From the NCBI GenBank assembly GCA_039807745.1, contig JBDHRV010000002.1, positions 5,881 through 69,880 of the forward strand: DNA of 64,000 nt, in the 5' to 3' direction. This DNA is from JAEUMW01 sp039807745 (GTDB lineage: Bacteria; Pseudomonadota; Gammaproteobacteria; Burkholderiales; JAEUMW01). The translations under genes and the position numbers were made by a program. Below the pieces are notes generated by a model. It did not search any database. It was not told the origin of the DNA and saw nothing but the letters and a program-made list of their open reading frames with translations. Shown in pieces: positions 41,871 through 50,002 of this stretch (within the stretch, counting starts at the first letter, position 1; every line of letters starts with the position of its first letter).

Positions 41871-42803
41871 TCAGCGGCGTAGCGCCGCGAGCGTTTCGTT
41901 GACCTGGGCTGCATCGGCAAGTGCGTACTGCGGCAGATCCTTGGCAATGCGCTTGGTGATTCCGGCAAGCACGCGCCCGGGTCCGCATTCCACCACCTGG
42001 GTGACGTCCTGCCCGACAAAGTACCGCACGGTATCGACCCAGCGTACGGGGCTGTACAACTGTCGCGCCAGGGCATCCTTGATGGCGGCCGGCTCACTGT
42101 GGCTCGCGACATCCGCATTATGGATCACGGGCACCGCCGGCACAGCGAGTTCGACGCCGGCAAGATGCTCGATCAGGCTCCCCGCCGCCGGGCGCATGAG
42201 GCTGCAGTGGCACGGCACGCTCATCGGGAGCATGAGGCCGCGTTTCGCGCCCCGCGCCTTGGCAAGCTTGATCCCGCGATGGAGCGCGCCGTTGTGACCG
42301 GCGATCACCACCTGAGCCGGTGCGTTGAAGTTGGCAGCTTCGAGCACTTCGCCCTGTGCGGCCTCCTGGCATATCTCGAGCACGGTCTCGTCCGCCAGCC
42401 CGAGGATGGCCGCCATCCCGCCCACACCTTCCGGTGCTGCCCCCTGCATGGCTTCGGCGCGATGGCGCACCAGCGGCACCGCGTCTTCGAACCGCAGCGC
42501 GCCCGATGCGACCAGCGCCGTGTACTCACCCAGACTATGGCCGGCCAGAACCGCCGGCGCCGGACCACCCACTGCTTGCCAGGCGCGCAGCACGGCCACG
42601 CCGGCCACCAGCATGATGGGTTGGGTGTAGGTAGTGAGATGCAGCTTCTCTGCCGGACCCTCCGCCACCAGGGTCCACAGGTCCGTGCCGAAAATTTCCG
42701 AAGCCTCATCGAAGGTTTCCCTGATCTTCGGCAACCCTTCGTACTGGTGCATCATGCCGACCGATTGCGAGGCCTGACCGGGAAAAACGAATGCAAGTTT
42801 CAC
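41871..42803 (-). CDS. fabD: Malonyl-CoA:ACP transacylase
   Basis: 310 residues. FVFPGQASQSVGM at the start, nucleophile Ser in AGHSLGEYTALVA, His in MSVPCHCSLM. It loads malonate on ACP. The start is GTG 42803 with a purine-rich GAGGGGG ahead. Sits 19 bases after fabH. Confidence 0.95.
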   Translation of the reverse strand: MKLAFVFPGQASQSVGMMHQYEGLPKIRETFDEASEIFGTDLWTLVAEGPAEKLHLTTYTQPIMLVAGVAVLRAWQAVGGPAPAVLAGHSLGEYTALVASGALRFEDAVPLVRHRAEAMQGAAPEGVGGMAAILGLADETVLEICQEAAQGEVLEAANFNAPAQVVIAGHNGALHRGIKLAKARGAKRGLMLPMSVPCHCSLMRPAAGSLIEHLAGVELAVPAVPVIHNADVASHSEPAAIKDALARQLYSPVRWVDTVRYFVGQDVTQVVECGPGRVLAGITKRIAKDLPQYALADAAQVNETLAALRR

Positions 42804-42822
42804 GTTGATTGTCCCCCTCGCC

Positions 42823-43782
42823 CTAAAAGCGAAGCAGCGCCGCACCCCAGGTAAAGCCGCCGCCGACCCCCTCCAACAGCACATGCTGACCGCGACGAAT
42901 GCGGCCATCGCGCACGGCCTCATCGAGGGCAAGGGGGATCGACGCAGCCGACGTGTTCGCATGCCGGTCCACCGTCACGACCACTCGCTCCAGCGGCAGC
43001 CCGAGCTTCTTCGCGGTCGCTTCGATGATGCGGATATTCGCCTGGTGCGGAATCAGCCAGTCGATGTCGCGCACCTCGAGGCGGTTCTCGGCGAGCGCCT
43101 CCTGAGCGACCTCGCAGAGGACCTTCACCGCGAACTTGAAGACAGCGCCGCCGTCCATCTGCACGAAGGGTCGACCCCGCACCTGCCCGCCGGACACATG
43201 ACCCGGGACGCTCAGGATGTCGTGGTAGGTCCCGTCGGCATGCAGGTGGGTCGAGAGGATCCCCGGCTCGTCTCCGGCGCGCAGCACCACGGCGCCCGCG
43301 CCATCGCCAAAGAGCACGCACGTGCCGCGATCGTTCCAGTCGAGGATGTGCGAATAGACCTCTGCGCCCACGACCAGAGCTTGACGGCACTTGCCCGCCC
43401 GCAGGAAAAGATCGGCCGTCGCGAGCGCATACACGAAACCCGAGCACACTGCCTGCACGTCGAATGCGGGACACGGACCCGTGCCGAGCTTGCTTTGCAG
43501 AATACAGGCCGTGCTCGGAAACACCACGTCCGGGGTGGTGGTCGCCACGATGATGAGATCGAGCTCCGTCGCATCGACTCCGGCCGCGGCGAGCGCCTGC
43601 TTGCTCGCCGCGAGGGCGAGATCGCTCGCGAGCTCGCCCTCCGCGACCACGCGCCGCTCGCGGATCCCGGTGCGGGTCCGGATCCAGTCGTCGCTGGTCG
43701 CGATGCTCTGCTCGAGCTCCTGGTTCGTGAGCGTCCTGGCGGGCAGATAGCAGCCCGTGCCGACGATACGCGAAAAGATCAC
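42823..43782 (-). CDS. fabH: Beta-ketoacyl-ACP synthase III
   Basis: 319 residues. It starts fatty acid synthesis from acetyl-CoA and malonyl-ACP. Catalytic triad Cys in [12 protein letters not shown], His in [11 protein letters not shown], Asn in [13 protein letters not shown]. The GTG start overlaps the plsX stop by 4 bases (GTGA) and is preceded by GGAGG. The frame is open upstream inside plsX and is ignored there. Confidence 0.96.
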   Translation of the reverse strand: MIFSRIVGTGCYLPARTLTNQELEQSIATSDDWIRTRTGIRERRVVAEGELASDLALAASKQALAAAGVDATELDLIIVATTTPDVVFPSTACILQSKLGTGPCPAFDVQAVCSGFVYALATADLFLRAGKCRQALVVGAEVYSHILDWNDRGTCVLFGDGAGAVVLRAGDEPGILSTHLHADGTYHDILSVPGHVSGGQVRGRPFVQMDGGAVFKFAVKVLCEVAQEALAENRLEVRDIDWLIPHQANIRIIEATAKKLGLPLERVVVTVDRHANTSAASIPLALDEAVRDGRIRRGQHVLLEGVGGGFTWGAALLRF

Positions 43783-44795
43783 GACACATCCTCCTGCATC
43801 AGGGCAAGGCGTTCGCCGATACGCCGCAGCACGCCCTCCTCCACCTCTTCGTACGCTCGGCGCAGTGCGCACTCGAAGGCAAAACTGTCCGCCGAGCCAT
43901 GGCTCTTCACGACGATACCACGTAGTCCGAGCAGACTCGCACCGTTGAACTGGCGGTGATCGACACGCTTCTTGAAGGCGTTGATGACAGGCAGTGCCAC
44001 GAGCCCGCACAGCCTCGTGAAGAGGCCGCGCTTGAACTCCTCGCGCAGGTATGTGCCGAGCATCTGGGCCAGTCCCTCGGAGGTCTTGAGGGCGACATTG
44101 CCCACGAAGCCGTCGCACACCACGACGTCGGTAGTGCCCTTGAAGATGTCGTCACCCTCGATATTGCCAAAAAAATTGAGGCCGCTGCCGCGCAAGAGCT
44201 CGCCTGCCTGGCGTACCACCTCGTTGCCCTTGATGTCTTCCTCGCCGATATTGAGCAGACCGATGCTGGGGCGCTCCTTGTGCCCCAGCGCCGCCGACAG
44301 CGACGCGCCCATCACGCCGAACTGCAGCAGATGCAGCGGCGTGCAATCTACGTTGGCACCGAGATCCAGCATGTAGGTGCTGCCGTGCACGGTCGGGAGC
44401 ACCGATGCGATCGCCGGACGCTCGATCCCGGGCAGCGTTTTCAGGACAAAGCGTGCGGTGGCCATCAGCGCGCCCGTATTGCCGGCGCTGACACAGGCGT
44501 GCGCCTCCCCCGCCTTCACGAGATTGATCGCCACGCGCATCGACGAATCCTTCTTGCGCTTGAGCGCCGCCGCGGGCGGCTCGTCCATCGCGACCACCTG
44601 GGAAGCGGGATGAATGCGCAGTCGCGGCCCGACCTCCCGCTTGAGCGTCCGAAGCTCGGCCTCGATCGCGTCGCGCAGGCCGACCAGAACGATCACGGTC
44701 TTGTCGGTCTGATCGAGGTAGCGCAAGGCAGCGGGGACCGTGACATGAGGACCATGATCGCCGCCCATGCAATCCACCGCGAGGGTTACGTCCAT
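43779..44795 (-). CDS. plsX: Phosphate acyltransferase PlsX
   Basis: 338 residues. It makes acyl phosphate from acyl-ACP, feeding phospholipid synthesis. [12 protein letters not shown] at the start, [15 protein letters not shown] loop as [14 protein letters not shown], and [14 protein letters not shown] are conserved. Standard place between rpmF and fabH. Confidence 0.96.
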   Translation of the reverse strand: MDVTLAVDCMGGDHGPHVTVPAALRYLDQTDKTVIVLVGLRDAIEAELRTLKREVGPRLRIHPASQVVAMDEPPAAALKRKKDSSMRVAINLVKAGEAHACVSAGNTGALMATARFVLKTLPGIERPAIASVLPTVHGSTYMLDLGANVDCTPLHLLQFGVMGASLSAALGHKERPSIGLLNIGEEDIKGNEVVRQAGELLRGSGLNFFGNIEGDDIFKGTTDVVVCDGFVGNVALKTSEGLAQMLGTYLREEFKRGLFTRLCGLVALPVINAFKKRVDHRQFNGASLLGLRGIVVKSHGSADSFAFECALRRAYEEVEEGVLRRIGERLALMQEDVS

Positions 44796-44907
44796 TCAGG
44801 TCCGCTTCCGCTCGGGACCGAAGTCGAACTTCGCACGTCAGAAGTCAGAACACAGTCAACGCGACGGCGGGCGGGCATGCGACCGCTCCGGCGCAAACCG
44901 CCGAAAG

Positions 44908-45087
44908 TCATTCGTCCTCGGACTTGACGACCTTCTTGCCCCGGTAGTAACCGCTCGGACTGATGTGATGACGCAGGTGCACCTCTCCGGTGGTGGGCTC
45001 AACCGCGAGCGGCGCACGCGTAAGGGAGTCGTGGGCGCGGCGCATGTTGCGCTTGGAGGGCGATTTCTTGTTCTGCTGAACTGCCAT
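44908..45087 (-). CDS. rpmF: 50S ribosomal protein L32
   Basis: 59 residues, read directly from the - strand. It begins [19 protein letters not shown] and continues with [10 protein letters not shown] near the end, the L32 pattern. It lacks the Cys pairs of zinc-binding L32 forms, as do the E. coli type proteins. Sits between yceD and plsX, 112 bases before plsX, in the order typical of proteobacteria. Confidence 0.95.
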   Translation of the reverse strand: MAVQQNKKSPSKRNMRRAHDSLTRAPLAVEPTTGEVHLRHHISPSGYYRGKKVVKSEDE

Positions 45088-45102
45088 GAGAAAGCTCCTT
45101 AC

Positions 45103-45618
45103 TTACTCATCCTTCTGGTGGGGGAACCCGAGTTCCGAAAGCCGCGCGAACGGCGTGACGACCGCGTGGGAGTCCGACGCAGGATTCGGCGGCGGACGGC
45201 ATCCACCCTCGTCGTGCCGCGGCGAGATCGGAAGTGCGAGGAGGATCTCCTCCTCCACCCAATCCAGCACGCGCATGGCGGCAGGCGTCGGCAGCTCGTC
45301 GACATCCGCCGCCTCGTCCGCTACCTCCGGCAGCAGCGACGGATCGGCCACGAAGCGAAGCTCCCGCCGTGCAGCGACCTCCTGCAGGACCGGGCCGAGG
45401 CATCGCTGGCAGCGCACCGCGAACCGACTCGAAACATCGATCAGCAATCGCGGACTCCCATCATCATCGAGACGCCCGGAGATACCGTAGGTCACGGTGC
45501 CGCCGTCGTCCGTCAGAAGCTCCGAAAGTCGCGCCAGGCTTGCCGCTGCAACCGTGCCCGCAAGACGCCCATTGGACTGCGCGAACTCGCGAACATCGAT
45601 GACCGGCTGCTCTGACAT
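45103..45618 (-). CDS. yceD: DUF177 protein YceD (23S rRNA accumulation protein)
   Basis: 171 residues. It has the DUF177 core with FAVRCQRCLGPVLQEV; the CxxC is a family hallmark. In E. coli and plants the family is linked to 23S rRNA maturation; the mechanism is not known. First gene of yceD-rpmF-plsX-fab. The promoter's predicted start point is only a few bases from the ATG, so the message may have almost no leader. Confidence 0.85.
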   Translation of the reverse strand: MSEQPVIDVREFAQSNGRLAGTVAAASLARLSELLTDDGGTVTYGISGRLDDDGSPRLLIDVSSRFAVRCQRCLGPVLQEVAARRELRFVADPSLLPEVADEAADVDELPTPAAMRVLDWVEEEILLALPISPRHDEGGCRPPPNPASDSHAVVTPFARLSELGFPHQKDE

Positions 45619-45656
45619 AAACGCGCTAATGTATTATTCTAGCTGCGTTTTGTCAA
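45612..45656. promoter_or_regulatory. Overlapping face-to-face promoters of yceD (leftward) and maf (rightward)
   Basis: On the - strand TTGACA (45656-45651) and TACATT (45633-45628) are 17 bases apart, a strong promoter for yceD-rpmF-plsX-fab. On the + strand CTGACA (45612-45617) and TATTCT (45635-45640) are also 17 apart, for maf. Each -10 lies within the other's spacer, so both cannot be occupied by polymerase at the same time. The maf leader would be about 29 bases. Confidence 0.65.
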
Positions 45657-45675
45657 AGAAGTTTGTCGTATCCTC

Positions 45676-46254
45676 ATGCAGCGCCTGATCCTGGCTTCCA
45701 CCTCTCCCTACCGGCGCGAGCTGCTCGCCCGACTCGGCATGCCCTTCGAAACCGCCGCGCCCGGCGTTGATGAGACGCCGCACGCAGGCGAGGCGCCCGC
45801 GGCGACGGCACGCCGGCTCGCCCGGGAGAAAGCGTCGGCGCTCGCATACGACTTTCCCGATGCGTTGATCATCGGCTCCGATCAGATCGCCGAGCTCGAC
45901 CACCGACCGCTCGGCAAGCCCCTCACCCATGTGAACGCGGTGCAACAGCTCAAGTTTTGCTCGGGTCGCACGGTCGAGTTCCACACCGGGCTGTGCCTGC
46001 TTCACGCTGCGACCGGGACCGCGCAGGTCGGGAGCGTCGTGAACCGGGTGCGCTTCCGGCAACTCGACGGGGACGAGATCGAGCGCTATCTGCGCCGCGA
46101 ACAACCGTACGATTGTACCGGCAGCGCGAAGGTGGATGCTTTGGGCATCGTTCTCCTCGAAGCGGTAGAGGGCGAGGATCCGAACGCGCTGATCGGACTG
46201 CCGCTGATCCTCCTCGCCGACATGCTGCGTCGGGCGGGCCTCAGGCTTCCGTGA
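45676..46254 (+). CDS. maf: Maf-family nucleotide pyrophosphatase (YceF type)
   Basis: 192 residues. STSPYRRELLARLG at the start and SDQIAEL are Maf motifs. Its place facing yceD-rpmF matches E. coli yceF, a 7-methyl-GTP pyrophosphatase that clears modified nucleotides. The subclass is inferred from position and similarity. Stop overlaps the next gene start by one base (TGATG). Confidence 0.9.
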   Translation: MQRLILASTSPYRRELLARLGMPFETAAPGVDETPHAGEAPAATARRLAREKASALAYDFPDALIIGSDQIAELDHRPLGKPLTHVNAVQQLKFCSGRTVEFHTGLCLLHAATGTAQVGSVVNRVRFRQLDGDEIERYLRREQPYDCTGSAKVDALGIVLLEAVEGEDPNALIGLPLILLADMLRRAGLRLP

Positions 46255-46994
46255 TGGCCGGACGCCCGGACCCCACGCTCTACCTCATTCCCTCGAACCT
46301 CGCCGCCGGCGATCCACGGCTGGTCTTGCCCGCCAACACCATCGCGATCGCAGTCGGCCTCGATCACTTCATCGCCGAGCGCGCGAAGACCGCGCGCGCC
46401 TTCCTCAAGGCCACGGGCCACCCGAAGCCACTGCGCGAGATCGTCATCGAGGAACTGAACGAGCACACTCCCGCGGAACGGATTCCAGCCTTGCTGGCAC
46501 CGCTGCGCGCGGGGTTCTCGTGCGGCCTGCTGGCCGAGGCAGGCTGTCCGGCAATCGCCGACCCGGGCGCACCGCTCGTTCTGCACGCGCACCGGGCGGG
46601 GATCAGGGTGCAGCCCCTGGTCGGCCCGTCTGCGATTGTCCTGGCGCTGATGGCCTCCGGCCTGCCGGGTCAGCGCTTCGCCTTTCACGGCTACCTGCCC
46701 GCCGGCAAGGAAGGACGTGAGCAGAAGCTCCGGCTCCTGGAGATCGAGTCCCGGCGGCGCGACGAAACCCAGATCTTCATCGAAACGCCCTACCGCAATC
46801 TTCAGGTCTTCGAATCCCTGATGACGTGCTGCGCGCCGCAGACCCTTCTTTGCATCGCGTCCGACCTCACCGGCTGCGCCGAACGCGTGACGACCGCCCC
46901 GGCAAGCGACTGGAGACGGCGCCCGCCACCCGTGATCGCGAAGCTGCCGACCGTGTTTCTGCTGTATGCAGACTCAGCGCAACGCCAGGGCTGA
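46254..46994 (+). CDS. SAM-dependent tetrapyrrole-type methyltransferase (RsmI-related)
   Basis: 246 residues of the tetrapyrrole methylase fold. LLAEAGCPAIADPGAPLV and LVGPSAIVLALMASGLPGQRFAFHGYLP resemble RsmI, the 16S rRNA C1402 2'-O-methyltransferase, but the protein lacks the C-terminal extension and is a separate paralogue often found next to maf in betaproteobacteria. Substrate unknown. ATG 46254 shares one base with the maf stop. The 3' end overlaps converging sppA by 21 bases. Confidence 0.8.
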   Translation: MAGRPDPTLYLIPSNLAAGDPRLVLPANTIAIAVGLDHFIAERAKTARAFLKATGHPKPLREIVIEELNEHTPAERIPALLAPLRAGFSCGLLAEAGCPAIADPGAPLVLHAHRAGIRVQPLVGPSAIVLALMASGLPGQRFAFHGYLPAGKEGREQKLRLLEIESRRRDETQIFIETPYRNLQVFESLMTCCAPQTLLCIASDLTGCAERVTTAPASDWRRRPPPVIAKLPTVFLLYADSAQRQG

Positions 46995-47939
46995 GCCACC
47001 GTAGAGGCGCAGGAACGCCTCCGACGCACCCGCACCCAGGCGTCTGGCGAAGCGCTCGAGGAAGGTCTCCTTGGCGGTGAAGTCGACCACCTGGTCGGCC
47101 TTGATGATCTCGCGTGCGACGTAGTCGACGTTGCCGATCTCATCCGCCAGCCCGAGCTCGATGCTGCGCTGCCCGGTCCACACCAGTCCGGTGAAGAGAT
47201 CCGGATCGTCCTTCAGTCGCTTGCCCCGACCCTTTTTCACCACGTCGATGAACTGGCCGTGGATCTCCGAGAGCATCTTCTCCGCGTGATCCTTCTGTTG
47301 CTGAATCAACGGCGAGAACGGATCGAGGAAGCCTTTCTCCCGGCCGGCGGTAATGAGGCGGCGTTCGACACCGAGCTTGTCGAGGGTACCGACGAAACCG
47401 AACCCGTCCATGAGCACCCCGATCGACCCCACGATGCTGGCCTTGTCGACGAAGATCTTGTCTGCAGCCACCGCGACGTAGTATCCGCCGGAGGCACAAA
47501 TGTCCTCGACGACCGCGTACAGCGGGATGGTCGGGTATTTCGCGCGCAGACGCCGGATCTCGTCGTTGATGTACCCGGCCTGCACCGGGCTGCCCCCCGG
47601 ACTATTGATGCGCAGGACGATGCCCTGGGTCCGCTTGTCCTTGAACGCCTCCTGCAGACCGGATGTGATCTTCTCCGCGCTCGCTTCGGTGTCCGCGGCG
47701 ATGACGCCGGAGAGCTCGATCAGCGCGGTGTGCTTGCTGGCGAGCGCCGGCTCCTTCTTGCCGATCCAGCCAAAGCCCACGAACAGAAGCGCGAAGAGGT
47801 AGATGAAGCCGAGCGACTTGAAAAAGATGCCCCACCGGCGGGCTCGCCGCTGTTCGTCGACCGCTGCCGTCGCGAGCCTCTCGAGCACGCTGCGCTCCCA
47901 CTTCTCGCCCCCGGCCTGGTCGGAAATCGGATCGGTCAT
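46974..47939 (-). CDS. sppA: Signal peptide peptidase SppA, short form (S49)
   Basis: 321 residues. One membrane anchor near residues 40-62, then an S49 domain with LRINSPGGSPVQAG and the nucleophile Ser in ICASGGYYVAVAADKI; a likely catalytic Lys follows in TAGREKG. It degrades leftover signal peptides in the membrane. Length matches the single-domain bacterial form rather than the double-length E. coli SppA. Confidence 0.9.
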   Translation of the reverse strand: MTDPISDQAGGEKWERSVLERLATAAVDEQRRARRWGIFFKSLGFIYLFALLFVGFGWIGKKEPALASKHTALIELSGVIAADTEASAEKITSGLQEAFKDKRTQGIVLRINSPGGSPVQAGYINDEIRRLRAKYPTIPLYAVVEDICASGGYYVAVAADKIFVDKASIVGSIGVLMDGFGFVGTLDKLGVERRLITAGREKGFLDPFSPLIQQQKDHAEKMLSEIHGQFIDVVKKGRGKRLKDDPDLFTGLVWTGQRSIELGLADEIGNVDYVAREIIKADQVVDFTAKETFLERFARRLGAGASEAFLRLYGGSALALR

Positions 47940-48001
47940 GGTTATTTCCTGCTTTCCGAACGGAAGATTCGTCTGTCCCTGCGACCGTCAGCGTACACCG
48001 A

Positions 48002-48667
48002 TCACGCGTGCGTCGCGAACCACGTCCGCAGCGCGGAAACCGTATCCAGCAGCGCGAGCGGCGCACAAGCGCTGAGGCTCTCCCGCGAATGCGCACCGTA
48101 AGTGACGCCCACCGAGGCGACGCGAGCATTGCGGGCCATATCGAGGTCGTGCGTGGTGTCCCCGACCATGAGGGTGTGCGCAGCGCCGGTCGCGAGCTCG
48201 TCCATGATCTCGATCAGCATCGCGGGATGCGGTTTGGAGAACGCTTCGTCGGCGCAACGGGTGGTCTGGAACGCGGCGGCAAGGCCGGTGGCGTCGAGCG
48301 CGCGATCGAGTCCGCGCCGGCTCTTGCCGGTCGCCACCGCCAGCAGGACGCCGGCCGCAGCGAGTTCGGCAACCATCTCCAGCACGCCGTCGAACAGGGG
48401 GATCGCGTGGTCGCGCGCAAGGTAGTGCCAGCGATAGCGGTCCGCGACCGACTCGTAGCTCGAGGCATCGAGCTGCGGAAACAGGTATGAGAGCGCGTCC
48501 TGAAGTCCGAGGCCGATGACGTGGCGCGCGCTCCGATCGTCCGGAACGGGCAGCTCCAGATCCTGGCTCGCCGCCTGAATGGCTGCGACGATGGCCGCCG
48601 CCGAATCCATCAGCGTACCGTCCCAATCGAACACGATGAGGCGAAAGGGGCGCTGCGACTCAAACAA
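48002..48667 (-). CDS. HAD-superfamily phosphatase (phosphoglycolate phosphatase type)
   Basis: 221 residues from the start used here. HAD motifs: IVFDWDGTLMDS (nucleophile Asp), AVATGKSRRGLD, SKPHPAML (Lys) and MVGDTTHDLDMA. The cap domain is of the Gph/PGP kind; the true substrate is unknown. I used TTG 48667, which overlaps the rluC stop by 8 bases and gives a natural N-terminus. The frame is open to 48733, but this would lie well inside rluC. Confidence 0.85.
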   Translation of the reverse strand: MFESQRPFRLIVFDWDGTLMDSAAAIVAAIQAASQDLELPVPDDRSARHVIGLGLQDALSYLFPQLDASSYESVADRYRWHYLARDHAIPLFDGVLEMVAELAAAGVLLAVATGKSRRGLDRALDATGLAAAFQTTRCADEAFSKPHPAMLIEIMDELATGAAHTLMVGDTTHDLDMARNARVASVGVTYGAHSRESLSACAPLALLDTVSALRTWFATHA

Positions 48668-49637
48668 GGGAGTGGGCTTCAGGGTCGAGGGCGAGCGTGG
48701 CACCCTGCGCGTGGAGGAAGCGCCGCAGGTCACCCGGCAGCGGTGCAGTCAGGTCGACCCGCGCCGCGGTGACCGGATGCTCGAACCCGAGCCGCCAGGC
48801 GTGCAGAAACATGCGTTTGAGGCCGGAACCCGCGAGGAGGCGATTGCGTTCGAAGTCGCCGTACTTGTCGTCACCAGCGACAGGATATCCCAGGTGGGCG
48901 AGCTGCACCCGGATCTGGTGCGTGCGACCGGTTGCGAGCAGGGCTTCCAGCAGGCTGAAATCGCCCAGCCGCTCCACCAAGGTGAACACGGTGTCCGACT
49001 CCTGGCCGCCCGGCTTGACGCTCACCCGTCGCTCGCCGCTGGCGGTGACGAACTTGTGGAGCGGCAGCGTGACGCGCCGCCGCGCATCCCGCCAGCGCCC
49101 CCGGACGAGCACGAGGTAGCGCTTGTCCACCCTGCCCTCGCGCAGCTGCTGGTGCAGGCGAGTCAGCGCGACGCGCTTTCTGGCGAGCAGCAGGACGCCC
49201 GAGGTTTCCTTGTCGAGGCGGTGAACGAGCTCGAGGAAGGGCGCCCCCCCTCCCAGGCGCAGCAGCTCGATGACACCCCGGCTCACGCCGCTGCCGCCGT
49301 GCACCGCCATGCCGGACGGCTTATCGATCGCGAGCAGCCATTCGTCCTCGAAGAGTGTCTGCGGCACGAAGCGTGGCCATGCCGGAGCAGCCACCGCGGG
49401 CCGCGCGGGTGCCGCTGTTCGCACCGGAGGCACGCGCACGCGGTCACCCGGCTGGAGGCGGTAAGTGGCCTCGACGCGCCTGCTGTTCACCCGCACCTCT
49501 CCGGAGCGCAGTATGCGGTAGACATGGCTGCGCGGGACCCCCTTCAGCAGCCGCGCCAGGTAGTTGTCGATGCGCTGATCGGCGCTTCCTTCGTCAACCT
49601 CTTGCAAAGTGACGGATTTTTTGCTTGGCGCGACCAT
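48660..49637 (-). CDS. rluC: 23S rRNA pseudouridine synthase RluC
   Basis: 325 residues. S4 RNA-binding domain (about 20-75), then a pseudouridine synthase domain with catalytic Asp in LELVHRLDKETSG and RTHQIRVQLAHLGYPV. It modifies 23S rRNA positions 955/2504/2580 in E. coli. Divergent from rne, as in E. coli and most beta- and gammaproteobacteria, which supports RluC over RluD. Confidence 0.93.
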   Translation of the reverse strand: MVAPSKKSVTLQEVDEGSADQRIDNYLARLLKGVPRSHVYRILRSGEVRVNSRRVEATYRLQPGDRVRVPPVRTAAPARPAVAAPAWPRFVPQTLFEDEWLLAIDKPSGMAVHGGSGVSRGVIELLRLGGGAPFLELVHRLDKETSGVLLLARKRVALTRLHQQLREGRVDKRYLVLVRGRWRDARRRVTLPLHKFVTASGERRVSVKPGGQESDTVFTLVERLGDFSLLEALLATGRTHQIRVQLAHLGYPVAGDDKYGDFERNRLLAGSGLKRMFLHAWRLGFEHPVTAARVDLTAPLPGDLRRFLHAQGATLALDPEAHSLV

Positions 49638-50002
49638 TCTTGCTTATACTTCGGCCCTGTTCAGGGCGCTCGCACAACCCGCGAAGGCGTTGCGCCGCAA
49701 GGGCCGAGGCCACCTCTGGCCGCCACTCGAGCCCGCACCGGGTGCCCTGTTCAGCAACTCAAGCATCTTCGCGTGCCAACGCGACGATAGGAAACCGATA
49801 CAAGCGCGCAAGCACTCTCACGGACCGGACCCAACAGCCGCCGCATGCGGCACCGAAGAAAGGCAAACCCGGGGCTTCCTGCAATCTGAACACCCTCTCG
49901 GAACGCACCTCGAGCCTATGACGAGATGACCACTTGGCTGCCGGCGATGGCTTCGCCGGGGCGGGTTTGGCTGTCCCGTGAGAATAAGCGCGGGAGACAA
50001 GA
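49621..50002 (+). promoter_or_regulatory. rne promoter and long 5' leader
   Basis: TTGCTT (49621-49626) and TATACT (49645-49650) are 18 bases apart; transcription would start near 49657. This leaves about 346 bases before the rne ATG with no gene. A perfect hairpin (49941-49947 with 49953-49959, 5-base loop) lies 43 bases before the start. E. coli RNase E controls its own level through a long structured leader; a comparable role here is inferred. Confidence 0.6.
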
